From the NCBI RefSeq assembly GCF_004364775.1, contig NZ_SOAL01000008.1, forward strand, positions 124,001 to 188,000: 64,000 nt of DNA, read 5' to 3'. Source of the stretch: Comamonas sp. JUb58 (lineage in GTDB: Bacteria; Pseudomonadota; Gammaproteobacteria; Burkholderiales; Burkholderiaceae_C). The number at the start of each line of letters is the position of its first letter. Position 1 is the stretch's first letter. Position numbers and translations under genes: made by a program. This document shows positions 16,291-25,010 of this stretch, in pieces. Under the pieces are notes generated by a model, which searched no databases, had not been told where the DNA came from, and saw only the letters and a program-made list of their open reading frames with translations.

Positions 16291-17037
16291 ATGAATGATT
16301 CGATTTTCTTCTACGCAATGCTCACCGCCACCTTCCTCTTTGCAGGAATGGTCAAGGGCGTCACGGGCATGGGGCTGCCTACGGTGGCGATGGGGTTGCT
16401 GGGCATGGTGATGCCGCCGTCCATGGCGGCATCGATTTTGCTGGTGCCATCGTTTGTGACCAATGTCTGGCAGCTCTTTTCTGGCGGCGCCATTGGCGGG
16501 TTGGTGCGCCGCCTTTGGCCCATGCTGGTCGCCATTGTGCTGGGGACGGTGGGAGGGTCGGCACTCTTGGTGCGCATTGACCCGACCTGGTCCGGCTTTG
16601 CACTGGGCTCCGCGTTGATCGTCTACGCCCTCTATGCCCTGTTTGCGCCCGCGCTGTCCATTCCGCGCTCTCTCGAAAAATGGCTGTCACCGGTGGTCGG
16701 CCTCATCACCGGCGTGGTGACCGGGGCGACCGGTGTTTTTGTGATGCCAGCCGTTCCTTATCTTGGCGCCTTGGGGCTGGAGAAGGATGAGCTGGTTCAG
16801 GCATTGGGGCTGTCTTTTACCGTTTCGACTATCGCGCTTGCCCTGGGTTTGCTGGCGAATGATGCGTTTCGCTTGAACCAGTTGGGCCTGTCGTCGCTGA
16901 GCGTGCTACCTGCCTTGCTTGGCATGTGGCTCGGCTCCTTGATCAGAGCGCGTATCAGCCCCAAGCGTTTTCGGCAGTGCTTCCTGGTCTTCCTGGTGGT
17001 GCTGGGTGTGGAGCTGGCTTCGCGGCCGTTCCTGTAA
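16291..17037 (+). CDS. TauE/SafE-family anion exporter (sulfite/sulfonate type)
   Basis: A 248-residue integral membrane protein with about eight helices in two repeats. The TauE/SafE hallmarks are visible as LFAGMVKGVTGMGLP near residue 11 and VVGLITGVVTGATGVFVMP near residue 134. Family members carry sulfite, sulfonates, sulfoacetate or other organic anions across the inner membrane. No neighbouring enzyme indicates a substrate. AAAGG lies upstream of the ATG. Confidence 0.88.
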   Translation: MNDSIFFYAMLTATFLFAGMVKGVTGMGLPTVAMGLLGMVMPPSMAASILLVPSFVTNVWQLFSGGAIGGLVRRLWPMLVAIVLGTVGGSALLVRIDPTWSGFALGSALIVYALYALFAPALSIPRSLEKWLSPVVGLITGVVTGATGVFVMPAVPYLGALGLEKDELVQALGLSFTVSTIALALGLLANDAFRLNQLGLSSLSVLPALLGMWLGSLIRARISPKRFRQCFLVFLVVLGVELASRPFL

Positions 17038-17060
17038 AACGCAGTGACACGGGCCAGACC

Positions 17061-17543
17061 TTATTTCATCCGGTCATCCGACACCGCCTCCGGCAGCCGC
17101 TGCAAGCCTTGCTGGAACCAGCCAATCCGCTCGGTCTGCCGCACATCCAGCGCAGGTACATAGGGCTTGATGTCCAGCACTGGCGTGCCATCGAGCATGT
17201 CGTTGCCGCTGAAGTGCAGCGCGCATCCCTCCACCCGCAGCAGCCGCACAATCGACAGCCCCAGTCGGTTGGGCCGAGCGGGGGAGCGGGTGGCGAAGAC
17301 GCCATGGCTTTGGGTGTCCATAAAGGGCACGACTTCCAGCTTTTCGCTGGCCTGGTGCAGCTGGGTCAGCAAGATCAGGTAGTCGAAATGTTCGATATCG
17401 CGCAGCCCGGGCGCAAAGGCCTCGAACACTTCCACATGGCCGGTCACGTCGGCGGCGGCCACCGTCTGGATGGGCATGCCGGTGGTGGATGTGAAGGGGC
17501 TGTGGATGCGGCCGATGGGCTGCAGGCAGATGGTGTTTGGCAT
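17061..17543 (-). CDS. trmO: tRNA N6-threonylcarbamoyladenosine methyltransferase TrmO
   Basis: A 160-residue protein starting MPNTICLQPIGRIHSPF, the usual N-terminus of the TsaA/YaeB (TrmO) family. Further motifs are GHVEVFEAFAPGLRDIEHFDYL, ATRSPARPNRLGLSIVRLL and LDIKPYVP. TrmO adds a methyl group from SAM to t6A37 of certain tRNAs. I place the start at 17543 by family length; 17 further codons are open upstream. It is shorter than E. coli TrmO (about 235 residues), which has an extra C-terminal domain, but matches the short bacterial form. Confidence 0.85.
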   Translation of the reverse strand: MPNTICLQPIGRIHSPFTSTTGMPIQTVAAADVTGHVEVFEAFAPGLRDIEHFDYLILLTQLHQASEKLEVVPFMDTQSHGVFATRSPARPNRLGLSIVRLLRVEGCALHFSGNDMLDGTPVLDIKPYVPALDVRQTERIGWFQQGLQRLPEAVSDDRMK

Positions 17544-17671
17544 CAAGGGGGCCTTGTAGGCAAGTGGAGGGTGGGATATCGCTGCGCTGCCCATGCATGA
17601 ACCAAGTACCGGTCGCTAAACCAGAATGATTGATAGGTCCTGCGGCTGCCGACTCCGACGCTAACCCTAAA

Positions 17672-17699
17672 TTGGCATAGCGCTATTCCAAAATATAAT
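17672..17699 (+). promoter_or_regulatory. sigma-70 promoter TTGGCA-16-TATAAT
   Basis: TTGGCA (17672-17677) and TATAAT (17694-17699) are 16 bases apart, 34 bp before the ATG of the beta-propeller lipoprotein. A palindrome ATAGCGCTAT overlaps the spacer and could be an operator. Confidence 0.65.
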
Positions 17700-17732
17700 A
17701 GCGGTTTATACACATAAAACGAGGAGAGACCC

Positions 17733-18680
17733 ATGCCAGCGACCACCACCTTCTTGCGCCGCCCATCCTGGAGCTTTGGTATGCGCCGCATGCTGCTGCT
17801 GGGACTGGCAGGCGCTGCGGTCACCTTGTCGGCCTGCGGAGGCGGTGGTAGCGATGCCGATCGGGGGCCGACCACCTTGTCGGTATCGGCGGATTTGAAT
17901 GGCCTGTATTGGGACAAGAGCGAGAGCCGCCTGTTTGTGAGCGATGAGAAAGCCAACACCATCCGGGTATGGGAAGGTGGCACCCAGTTTGCGCAGTACG
18001 CGGCCTTGCCCACGGCACCGGCCAGCGGCTCGACCCTGGGCCAGGTCACACGCGGCAAGGATGGCACCGTCTATGTGACGCGCTTTGGCTTTGGCACGGA
18101 TGGCGCGGTGGCCGCCGTGCCCAAGAGCGGCACGGCCTACAACCTGACTGGTACCGACAGCCTGCGCCGCCGTATCGGCATCACGCCGACGCCCGATGGC
18201 TCGCTGCTGGACGGCTGGTTCATCAAGGGCGGCGCCGGTGCCGTGAGCGAGCTCAAGATCAGCGGCACCGCTGCCACCGAGACCGAGCTGATCACCGGCT
18301 TTGGCAAGCCCGTGGGCCTGGCCGTGGTGGGCGATGCGGTGTATGTGAGCGACCAGAACAGCGGTCAGGTGCTGTCCTTCTCGCTGGCCAAGCTGCGTGC
18401 TGCGCCTGCGACCGTGGCCGATGGCAAGCTGATCGCCACGTTCAGCAGCGCGGATGGCATTGACCTGATGACCGCTGCCACGGACGGCAGCCTGTTCTTT
18501 GGCGGCTCGGGCGGCAAGCTGTTCCGCGTCAGCCCCAAGGGCGATATCAGCGTGCTGGCCAGCGGCTGGCCCAAGATCCGTGGCGTTGCCTATGACGAGA
18601 AGAACCGTCGCCTGTTTGTGGGCGTGGTGGCGGCCGATGCAGCCAGCCAGTCGAGCGTGCGCATCGTGCCTATCGACTAA
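17733..18680 (+). CDS. beta-propeller (SMP-30/NHL-like) lipoprotein
   Basis: A 315-residue exported protein. An unusually long signal sequence ends in a lipobox (LSAC, Cys35) followed by a Gly/Ser linker, so it should be lipid-anchored. The rest consists of repeated propeller-like blades such as LYWDKSESRLFVSDEKANTI and LAVVGDAVYVSDQNSG, as in SMP-30/gluconolactonase-like proteins. GGAGAG precedes the ATG at 17733; the internal ATG at 17781 would also give a lipoprotein signal. It is monocistronic, with its own promoter and terminator. The ligand or reaction is unknown. Confidence 0.75.
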   Translation: MPATTTFLRRPSWSFGMRRMLLLGLAGAAVTLSACGGGGSDADRGPTTLSVSADLNGLYWDKSESRLFVSDEKANTIRVWEGGTQFAQYAALPTAPASGSTLGQVTRGKDGTVYVTRFGFGTDGAVAAVPKSGTAYNLTGTDSLRRRIGITPTPDGSLLDGWFIKGGAGAVSELKISGTAATETELITGFGKPVGLAVVGDAVYVSDQNSGQVLSFSLAKLRAAPATVADGKLIATFSSADGIDLMTAATDGSLFFGGSGGKLFRVSPKGDISVLASGWPKIRGVAYDEKNRRLFVGVVAADAASQSSVRIVPID

Positions 18681-18701
18681 GAAATGTAGGAGGAGAAGGG
18701 A

Positions 18702-18733
18702 AGGCCAGGCTGGGGAGGCCTGGCCTTTTTTTA
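18702..18733 (+). terminator. Rho-independent terminator
   Basis: AGGCCAGGC (18702-18710) pairs with GCCTGGCCT (18718-18726) and is followed by seven T. It ends the lipoprotein transcript. Confidence 0.9.
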
Positions 18734-18759
18734 TGGGCCGCTGAGGATGACTCCCGTGT

Positions 18760-19389
18760 TTATTGCAGCCCTTCGGTATCCAGCGCCCTGCGCACTGCCG
18801 GCCGGGCACGCATGCGCAGGTACCAGGCCTTGAGGTTCTCCAGCCCATCGAAGCGGATATTGGCCTGGTAGGTGGGGGCCAGCCAGTCCGCCTGTCCCCA
18901 TTGGGTCAAGGCATACAGGTAGGCATCGGCCACCGCGTAGTGGCCCATCAGGTAGTCGCGGCCAGCCAGTTGTGCATCAATCCAGGCATAGCGCTTTTCC
19001 AGCTTGGGTTTGGCGGTCTCCAGGCCATAGGGGCCGGCCAGACGGGCGTAGAGCAGGGGGATAAAGCCCTTGTGGATTTCTGAAGTCAGAAAGCTCAGCC
19101 ACTCCTGCAGGCGGTAACGGTCGATGCTGCCAGCGGCAGGCGCCAGGCCCGCTAGGGGTTGCAGATCAGCCAGGTACTGCAGGATGGCTGGGCCTTCGCG
19201 CAGCAGGGTGCCGTCTTCCAGCTCCAACAGCGGAACATAGCCAAAGGGGCTGAGCGCCAGAAAATCGCGACCGTCTTCGGTCCGATGGGTCTTGTGGTCC
19301 ACCTTGACCAGCCTGATGTCCAGCCCCAGTTCGTTGGCGATGATGTGGGGTGCCAGCGAGCAGGCGGCCGGAATGTAGTAGAGCTTCAT
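18760..19389 (-). CDS. glutathione S-transferase, beta-class-like
   Basis: A 209-residue GST. The N-terminal thioredoxin-fold domain has MKLYYIPAACSLAPHI with Cys10 at the place of the beta-class catalytic cysteine, plus VPLLELEDGTLLREGPAILQYLA, the glutathione-contacting cis-Pro/Glu-Ser region (here EGPAI). The all-helical C-terminal domain has DYLMGHYAVADAYLYAL. It would conjugate or exchange glutathione on electrophiles in the cytoplasm. It is divergent from an HxlR-type regulator with a palindromic operator in between, suggesting redox or electrophile control. Confidence 0.9.
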   Translation of the reverse strand: MKLYYIPAACSLAPHIIANELGLDIRLVKVDHKTHRTEDGRDFLALSPFGYVPLLELEDGTLLREGPAILQYLADLQPLAGLAPAAGSIDRYRLQEWLSFLTSEIHKGFIPLLYARLAGPYGLETAKPKLEKRYAWIDAQLAGRDYLMGHYAVADAYLYALTQWGQADWLAPTYQANIRFDGLENLKAWYLRMRARPAVRRALDTEGLQ

Positions 19390-19494
19390 GTGCAGTTTTC
19401 AAATAGCGTGAATGGTTGCCTCACCCTGTGAAAGGGGACACATGCTATTTTTCATCACTAGCACTAAAAAAGATAGAAGGCAGAATAATGTCAT

Positions 19495-19517
19495 ATAGGT
19501 ACATTTTTTATACCTAT
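19495..19517. promoter_or_regulatory. candidate HxlR operator
   Basis: ATAGGTA and TACCTAT form inverted arms around a 9-base AT spacer in the GST/HxlR intergenic region. Dimeric winged-helix HxlR regulators bind sites of this form. Confidence 0.55.
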
Positions 19518-19632
19518 TGGCTGATAATGCGCAGTACAGCCCCTGGCGAATGCAAGGGGGCGCACCTCAGCCGGGACTGCGTTGCAGCCGCTTGAGGGGC
19601 ATTGCATCAGCGGGCCAAAGACGGGAGATGGC

Positions 19633-20046
19633 ATGAAAGAGAACATGAGCGGCTGCTCCGTGGAGGAGGCCATGCGCTTGCTGGGCGGCCGTTGGCGGCT
19701 CTTGCTGGTGTCCTACCTGATGGAAGGCCCCAAGCGTTTCAACGATCTGCGGCGCGATGTACCCGGGATTTCGCAGCGCATGCTGACGCTGGACCTGCGT
19801 GCGCTTGAAGAGGCCGGCCTGGTCAAGCGCACCGTCTACCCGACCTCGCCCGTCAAAGTGGAATACAGCTTGAGCGAAGACGGTTTGCGATTGCTGCCGG
19901 TGGTGGAGGTGATGAAAACCTTTGGCCTGTGGCTGAAGGCACGGGATGCGGGTGAAGCGGGTGAGGAAGTGGCGGTAGTGCCAGCGTCCAAGGCAGCCGT
20001 CAAGCCGCGCCGGGCAGCCCGCACTGCGCAAAAAACCAACTCTTGA
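19633..20046 (+). CDS. HxlR-family winged-helix regulator
   Basis: A 137-residue regulator starting MKENMSGCSVEEAMRLLGG with GGGAGA just upstream. The HxlR core is clear: LLGGRWRLLLVSYLMEGPKRFNDLRR, GISQRMLTLDLRALEEAGLV and the wing YPTSPVKVEYSLSEDG. Cys8 is at the position where redox- or electrophile-sensing HxlR/YodB/HypR proteins carry their sensor cysteine, so oxidation-responsive control of the divergent GST gene is plausible. The tail is basic (KAAVKPRRAARTAQKTNS). Its last 47 bp overlap the end of the convergent LysR gene. Confidence 0.88.
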   Translation: MKENMSGCSVEEAMRLLGGRWRLLLVSYLMEGPKRFNDLRRDVPGISQRMLTLDLRALEEAGLVKRTVYPTSPVKVEYSLSEDGLRLLPVVEVMKTFGLWLKARDAGEAGEEVAVVPASKAAVKPRRAARTAQKTNS

Positions 20047-20974
20047 AACGGCTCAGCGCGCTGTCGCTGGCCTTGTCCTCGCGGTAGGCCAGGTAGTGGC
20101 GTGATTCTTCCAGCACCAGCTCTTCGGGCACGGGGCGCACCAGCAGGTTCTGCTCGACCAGGTGCGAGACCAGCTGGTTGAAACCCAGTGCCACGCCCTG
20201 GCCGTTCAGCACCATCTGGATGAGCAGGTTGTAGTCATTGGCATTGAAGAAGTGGGCGCCATTTTTCTGGCGGTCGTCTAGGTCCAGGCGGTAGATGGCC
20301 AGCCACACGCTCCAGTCCACATGCTCGGCCACCTGTGAGCGGCCATAGGGGCTCAGGTTCAGCAGTACGCCGTGGCGCAGGCCTTCCAGGGTCTGGATCT
20401 CCGGGTGCGCCTGCAGGTAGCCGGGGGTGCAGACCGGGTAGATGCGGTCATGGAACAGCGGCATGCTGACATAGCCATCGCGCAGCCGCGACATCTTGGT
20501 GATGAAGATATCGGGGTGGATGCCCGGCTCCAGCGACAGAAAGTTCTGGCTGGTCACCAGGTCCAGGTCGATATCGGGGTGGGCGCTGAAAAAGCTGGGC
20601 AGCCGGTGCGCCATCCACAAGGCCGAGAAGGCCGGCGAGCAGCACACGGTCAGGCTGCGCCGGGCGTTGTTGCCATAGTCCTTGCGGATGCGCGATGCCG
20701 CCTGCGCGATGTTGATGAAGGACAACTGCGCCGCATCAAAAAAAATGGCCCCGGCCGTGGTCAGCCTGACCGAGCGCCCGACCCGTTCGAACAGCGGCGT
20801 GCCCAGGTGCTCTTCGAGCTCGCGGATCTGGCGGCTGATGGCGGCCTGGGTCACGCACAGGGTCTCGGCGGCACGCGTAAAGCTCTCGTGGCGGGCGGCG
20901 GCCACAAAGCACTTCACCGCTCGCAGCGAAGGCATCTTGAGCAAGGTCTGGTCGGTGCTGGGGTGCTGATTCAT
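20000..20974 (-). CDS. LysR-type transcriptional regulator of the adjacent catabolic cluster
   Basis: A 324-residue LTTR of the GcvA-like group: helix-turn-helix at about residues 14-73 (SLRAVKCFVAAARHESFTRA, TQAAISRQIRELEEHLG) and a periplasmic-binding-protein-like effector domain. It is divergent from the FAD oxidase gene across a 280-bp intergenic region, the usual place for a LysR activator of a catabolic operon. Its 3' end overlaps the convergent HxlR gene by 47 bp, so run-through transcripts would be mutually antisense. Confidence 0.9.
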   Translation of the reverse strand: MNQHPSTDQTLLKMPSLRAVKCFVAAARHESFTRAAETLCVTQAAISRQIRELEEHLGTPLFERVGRSVRLTTAGAIFFDAAQLSFINIAQAASRIRKDYGNNARRSLTVCCSPAFSALWMAHRLPSFFSAHPDIDLDLVTSQNFLSLEPGIHPDIFITKMSRLRDGYVSMPLFHDRIYPVCTPGYLQAHPEIQTLEGLRHGVLLNLSPYGRSQVAEHVDWSVWLAIYRLDLDDRQKNGAHFFNANDYNLLIQMVLNGQGVALGFNQLVSHLVEQNLLVRPVPEELVLEESRHYLAYREDKASDSALSRFKSWFFAQCGLPGAA

Positions 20975-21253
20975 AACGCCATGTTATCAATTGCCCGGAC
21001 GAAAAGTCGATTGTGCCCGGGGTGGCCAATGCCTAAACTTCAATCGCTCGGTAACGCATTATCTCCTTAAACCAGCCGATCTGTTTGATGGCCCTTATCC
21101 ACCTTTGTCGGGCAGGGTACTGCTAAAACAATCTGCTGGTTTTTATGGATGGCGTGCCGGCATAAAAATAATCGCTTCCTTGGATAAAAAGGCTTTGATT
21201 TATTGCAGTGCTTGAATATCTGCAGTGATTCGGGCTTGGAAGCCGGAGACAAC

Positions 21254-22573
21254 ATGCCAAAGATAACTGTCACCCCGCAGGACGATGCCGCCTGCGGCTG
21301 GTACCACACGGCCCCTGCACGCCAGGCGCAAGCTGCCCACAGCGGCGACACCCACACCCGCTGGGCGGTGGTGGGCGCCGGGTTTACCGGCCTGGCCGCT
21401 GCACGCCAGCTGGCGCTGAATTTTCCGCAAGACGAGGTCGTGCTGATCGATGCGCAAGAGGTGGGCTTTGGCACCTCGGGCCGCAATGCCGGCTTTGCGA
21501 TCGACCTGCCCCATGACATTGGCGCTGACGACTATATCGGCGACATTGCGATCGCCAAAAACACCCTCAAGCTCAACCGCATGGGCCAGGGCCAGCTCCA
21601 TGCGCTGGTGCAGCAGCACCAGATTGACTGCCATATGCGCCCCAGCGGCAAGTACCAGGCAGCGGTGGAGGACCGGGGCATTGCGGTGCTGGAGGCCTAC
21701 CGGCGCGGCCTGGACAAACTGGGCGAGCCTTATGAGGTGATTGCCGGCAAGGACCTGCCAGCGCGCATCGGCACCCATTTCTACCGCCAGGCGCTGTTCA
21801 CCCCCGGCACCATGCTGCTGCAGCCCTCGGCCCTGGTCAAAGGCCTGGCCGACAGCCTGCCGCCCAATGTGACCCTGTACGAAAACACCGCCATCACCGA
21901 GGTGGACTACGGCAACCCCGTGGTGCTGCGCCATGCGCAGGGCTGCATCCAGGCCGACAAGCTGGTGCTGGCCAACAATGCCTTTGGCGCGCGCTTTGGG
22001 TTTTTGCAGCGCACGGTGCTGCCGATGTACCTGTATGCCAGCCTGAGCCGGCCGCTGACCGAGGCCGAGCAGCAGCAGCTGGGGGGCGAGGCCTTCTGGG
22101 GCGTGATCCCTGCCGACCCCTATGGCAGCACGGTGCGCCGCACGCATGACAACCGCATCCTCATGCGCAACAGCTTCAGCTTCAATCCGGGGCAGCAGTC
22201 CAAGCCGGCCTGCCTGGCGCGCTTTGCCCAGCAGCACCAGCAGTCCTTTGCGCGGCGGTTTCCGATGCTGCCAGACGTCAGCTTTGACTACACCTGGAGC
22301 GGATCACTGGCGCTGACCCGCAACCACAACGGCTTTTTTGGGCAACTGGCGCCCAACGTTTACGGCGCCCTGTTCTGCAATGGGCTGGGCGTCACGCGCG
22401 GCACCGTCACCGGCAGCCTGCTGGCCGACATGATCGCCGGCAAACGCCATGAACTGATTGACTTCTTGCTGGCCACCTCAGGTCCCAGCCAACTGCCACC
22501 CGAGCCCTTTTTGTCGATCGGCGTCAACGCCACCTTGTGGTGGGGCCAGCGCAAGGCGGGGCTGGAGAGCTGA
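21254..22573 (+). CDS. FAD-dependent oxidase of the PuuB/DadA-like group
   Basis: A 439-residue flavoprotein with a short N-terminal extension, the FAD motif WAVVGAGFTGLAAARQLAL near residue 38, the TSGRNAGFAI motif typical of gamma-glutamylputrescine oxidase-like enzymes, and the C-terminal GVTRGTVTGSLLADMIAG that closes the flavin site. It should oxidise a C-N bond in an amine or imino acid. The ATG at 21254 gives the family N-terminus. It is followed by a transporter, a DapA-family lyase and an aldehyde dehydrogenase, and is divergent from the LysR gene. Confidence 0.85.
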   Translation: MPKITVTPQDDAACGWYHTAPARQAQAAHSGDTHTRWAVVGAGFTGLAAARQLALNFPQDEVVLIDAQEVGFGTSGRNAGFAIDLPHDIGADDYIGDIAIAKNTLKLNRMGQGQLHALVQQHQIDCHMRPSGKYQAAVEDRGIAVLEAYRRGLDKLGEPYEVIAGKDLPARIGTHFYRQALFTPGTMLLQPSALVKGLADSLPPNVTLYENTAITEVDYGNPVVLRHAQGCIQADKLVLANNAFGARFGFLQRTVLPMYLYASLSRPLTEAEQQQLGGEAFWGVIPADPYGSTVRRTHDNRILMRNSFSFNPGQQSKPACLARFAQQHQQSFARRFPMLPDVSFDYTWSGSLALTRNHNGFFGQLAPNVYGALFCNGLGVTRGTVTGSLLADMIAGKRHELIDFLLATSGPSQLPPEPFLSIGVNATLWWGQRKAGLES

Positions 22574-22697
22574 GGCCACTGCGCCTTGGGGCCTGGAATC
22601 AGGGATGCCAATGATTTTTTAACCGGATTCAAAAATATCCGGCATGGATAGCCATATTCATGGGTTGATGTATTACTAAAAAAGGAGACGATATATC

Positions 22698-24029
22698 ATG
22701 CAAAAGGAGAATATGTCCATCGAGGACGTGCCCTTGAATGGATTTCACCAGTTAATGACCTTGCGTTGTGGCGGAGGCTGGATTTTGGATGGCTATATTC
22801 TGAGTATTATCGGTGTGGCCATTGTGCAGTTTTCCGATTATCTGCACCTCGATTCCTTCTGGCAGGGCATGGTGGCGGCATCGGCCATGCTGGGCACCTT
22901 TTTCAGCGGCTTTCTGGGCGGCTGGCTCACCGACAAGATCGGCCGCCAGCGCCTGTTCTTTGTCGGGCCGCTGCTGTTCATCATCGGCTCGGTGGGCTCG
23001 TTCTGGGTCGAGTCGGGCACGGCGCTGTTCATCCTGCGGTTCTTGGTGGGCATGGGCGTGGGGCTGGAATACCCGGTCGCCGGCTCGCTGTTGGCCGAAT
23101 TCTTGCCACAAAAGAACCGGGGCCCACGCCTGGCGGGCCTGACCATCCTCTGGTTTGTGGGCGCTGCGCTGTCCTATATCGTTGGCAACTTCATCCTGGC
23201 GCACAGCGGGCCTGACGGCTGGCGCATGGTGCTGGCCAGCTCGGCCGTGCTGGGCGCCTTGCTGATGCTGGTGCGCCTGGGCACGCCGGAATCGCCCCGC
23301 TGGCTGATGAACAAGGGCCGCTTTGACGAGGCCGACCAGGTCATCAAAAAGGTCTACGGCCCGGGCTTCTCTTTGGCCAATATGCCGGCCCAGGCCTCGG
23401 AGCAGAAGGTGTCGCTGGGCAACCTGCTGCACTCGGGCTATGGCAAGCGCATGCTGTTTGTCATCGTGTTCTGGACGGCTGCCGTGGTCCCCATGTTTGC
23501 CGTCTACTCCTTTGCACCAGTGGTGCTGCAGGCACTCAACCTCAAGGGCAACTGGGCCTCCTATGGCTCGGTGCTGATCACCTTGCTGTTTGTCGTGGGC
23601 TGCGTCATCGCCACGCGCCTGATCGACACCATGGGCCGCCGCCCGCTGATCATCCACAGCTTTCTCTGGTCCAGCCTGGCGCTGCTGGGGCTGGGCGCGT
23701 TCTCCAGCGGGTCGGAGGTGGTAGTGCTGCTGCTGTTTGGCGCCTACGCGCTGTTTATCGGCGGCGCCCAGGTGCTGGAGCTGGTCTACCCCAATGAGCT
23801 GTTTCCCACCGAGATCCGCGCCTTTGCCGTGGGTGTGGGCTCGTCGATGACACGGGTGGGTTCGGCCATTGGCACCTGGCTGGTGCCCGCCTCGCTGGCC
23901 AGCTTTGGCATCGGCCACACCATGTATGCGGCGGCTGCTGTGTCCTTCATCGGCCTGGTGGCATCGGTGCTGCTGGCGCCGGAAACCCGTGCCATGAGCC
24001 TCGAAGAGGCGGCATCCCTCAAACGCTGA
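22698..24029 (+). CDS. MFS transporter, sugar/organic-acid porter type
   Basis: A 443-residue, 12-TM MFS protein. It has the motif DKIGRQRLFFVGP between helices 2 and 3, PESPRWLMNKGRFDEA after helix 6 (PESPRWL is a hallmark of the sugar-porter/metabolite-symporter group) and YPNELFPTEIRAFAVG before helix 11. GGAGA lies 9 bases before the ATG. Within the cluster it most likely imports the substrate of the flanking FAD oxidase. Confidence 0.88.
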   Translation: MQKENMSIEDVPLNGFHQLMTLRCGGGWILDGYILSIIGVAIVQFSDYLHLDSFWQGMVAASAMLGTFFSGFLGGWLTDKIGRQRLFFVGPLLFIIGSVGSFWVESGTALFILRFLVGMGVGLEYPVAGSLLAEFLPQKNRGPRLAGLTILWFVGAALSYIVGNFILAHSGPDGWRMVLASSAVLGALLMLVRLGTPESPRWLMNKGRFDEADQVIKKVYGPGFSLANMPAQASEQKVSLGNLLHSGYGKRMLFVIVFWTAAVVPMFAVYSFAPVVLQALNLKGNWASYGSVLITLLFVVGCVIATRLIDTMGRRPLIIHSFLWSSLALLGLGAFSSGSEVVVLLLFGAYALFIGGAQVLELVYPNELFPTEIRAFAVGVGSSMTRVGSAIGTWLVPASLASFGIGHTMYAAAAVSFIGLVASVLLAPETRAMSLEEAASLKR

Positions 24030-24101
24030 CCTGCTGGGCCGCTGCGGGTACTGCGGCGGCCCGGATCCCTTCCACCTTTTATTCACCCAACCGAGACCAC
24101 C

Positions 24102-25010
24102 ATGACCTTCGAAGGCATCTACACCCCCGCGATCACGCCCCTGTGCGCCGATGGCGCCATCGACAAAGCCGCATTCAGCCAGGTGCTGGAGCACCTGATC
24201 GACGCTGGCGTGCACGGCATCATCATTGCCGGCTCCACCGGTGAGTACTACGCCCACAGCACGCAGGAGCGCCTGGACCTGGCCACCTACGCCAAAGAGG
24301 TGATTGGCAGCCGCACCCAGCTCATCATCGGCACCGGTGCTGTGCGCACCGAGGAATCGGTGGAATACGCCAAGCTGGCCAAGGCGATCAAGGCCGATGC
24401 CATCCTGGTGGGCACGCCCCCGTATGCGCTGCCGACCGAGGCAGAGAACGCCGCCCATGCGCTGGCCATCGATGCCGCCGCTGGCCTGCCGGTGATGCTC
24501 TACAACTACCCCGGCCGCATGGGCATGTCCATGGGCCGCGAGTTCTTCCGGATCGTGACCCAGGCCTCGAAGAACTTTGTCGCGATCAAGGAAAGCTCGG
24601 GCCAGACCGGCCAACTCCACATGCTGGCCTGCGAGTTTCCGCAGATCGGCCTGTCCTGCGGCTGGGACGACCAGGCGCTGGAGTTCTTTGCCTGGGGCGC
24701 GCGCAGCTGGGTCTGCGCCGGCTCCAACTTCATCCCGCGCGAGCACATTGCGCTGTACCAGGCCTGCGTGGTCGAGAAGGATTTTGACAAGGGCCGCCGC
24801 ATCATGACCGCGCTGATGCCGTTGATGGATTTCCTCGAAGGCGGCAAGTTTGTGCAGGCCATCAAGCATGGCTGCGAGCTGATCGGCCTGCATGCCGGTG
24901 GCGTGCGCGCGCCGCTGCAAGGCTTGAACGACGAAGAAAAGCAGGGCCTGCAAGCCGTGCTCAGCAAGCTCCAGCGCGATGTTGCCGCCATCACCGGAGG
25001 CCAGCAATAA
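24102..25010 (+). CDS. DapA/N-acetylneuraminate lyase family aldolase or deaminase
   Basis: A 302-residue class I (Schiff-base) lyase of the dihydrodipicolinate synthase superfamily. The fold motifs are IIIAGSTGEYYAHS, YNYPGRMGM with Tyr134, and VAIKESSGQTG with the Schiff-base Lys163. Members include DapA, keto-deoxy-sugar acid dehydratases and the LhpC deaminase of hydroxyproline degradation. The latter fits best between an imino-acid-type oxidase and an aldehyde dehydrogenase, but this is inference. Its stop overlaps the next start (TAATG), so the two are coupled. Confidence 0.85.
   Translation: MTFEGIYTPAITPLCADGAIDKAAFSQVLEHLIDAGVHGIIIAGSTGEYYAHSTQERLDLATYAKEVIGSRTQLIIGTGAVRTEESVEYAKLAKAIKADAILVGTPPYALPTEAENAAHALAIDAAAGLPVMLYNYPGRMGMSMGREFFRIVTQASKNFVAIKESSGQTGQLHMLACEFPQIGLSCGWDDQALEFFAWGARSWVCAGSNFIPREHIALYQACVVEKDFDKGRRIMTALMPLMDFLEGGKFVQAIKHGCELIGLHAGGVRAPLQGLNDEEKQGLQAVLSKLQRDVAAITGGQQ

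Noticed and set aside
22752-25007. A 751-codon frame on the minus strand opposite the MFS and DapA-family genes
   Set aside because: It spans two genes and their gap and is His/Gln/Arg-rich without motifs, as expected from the antisense of high-GC coding DNA.
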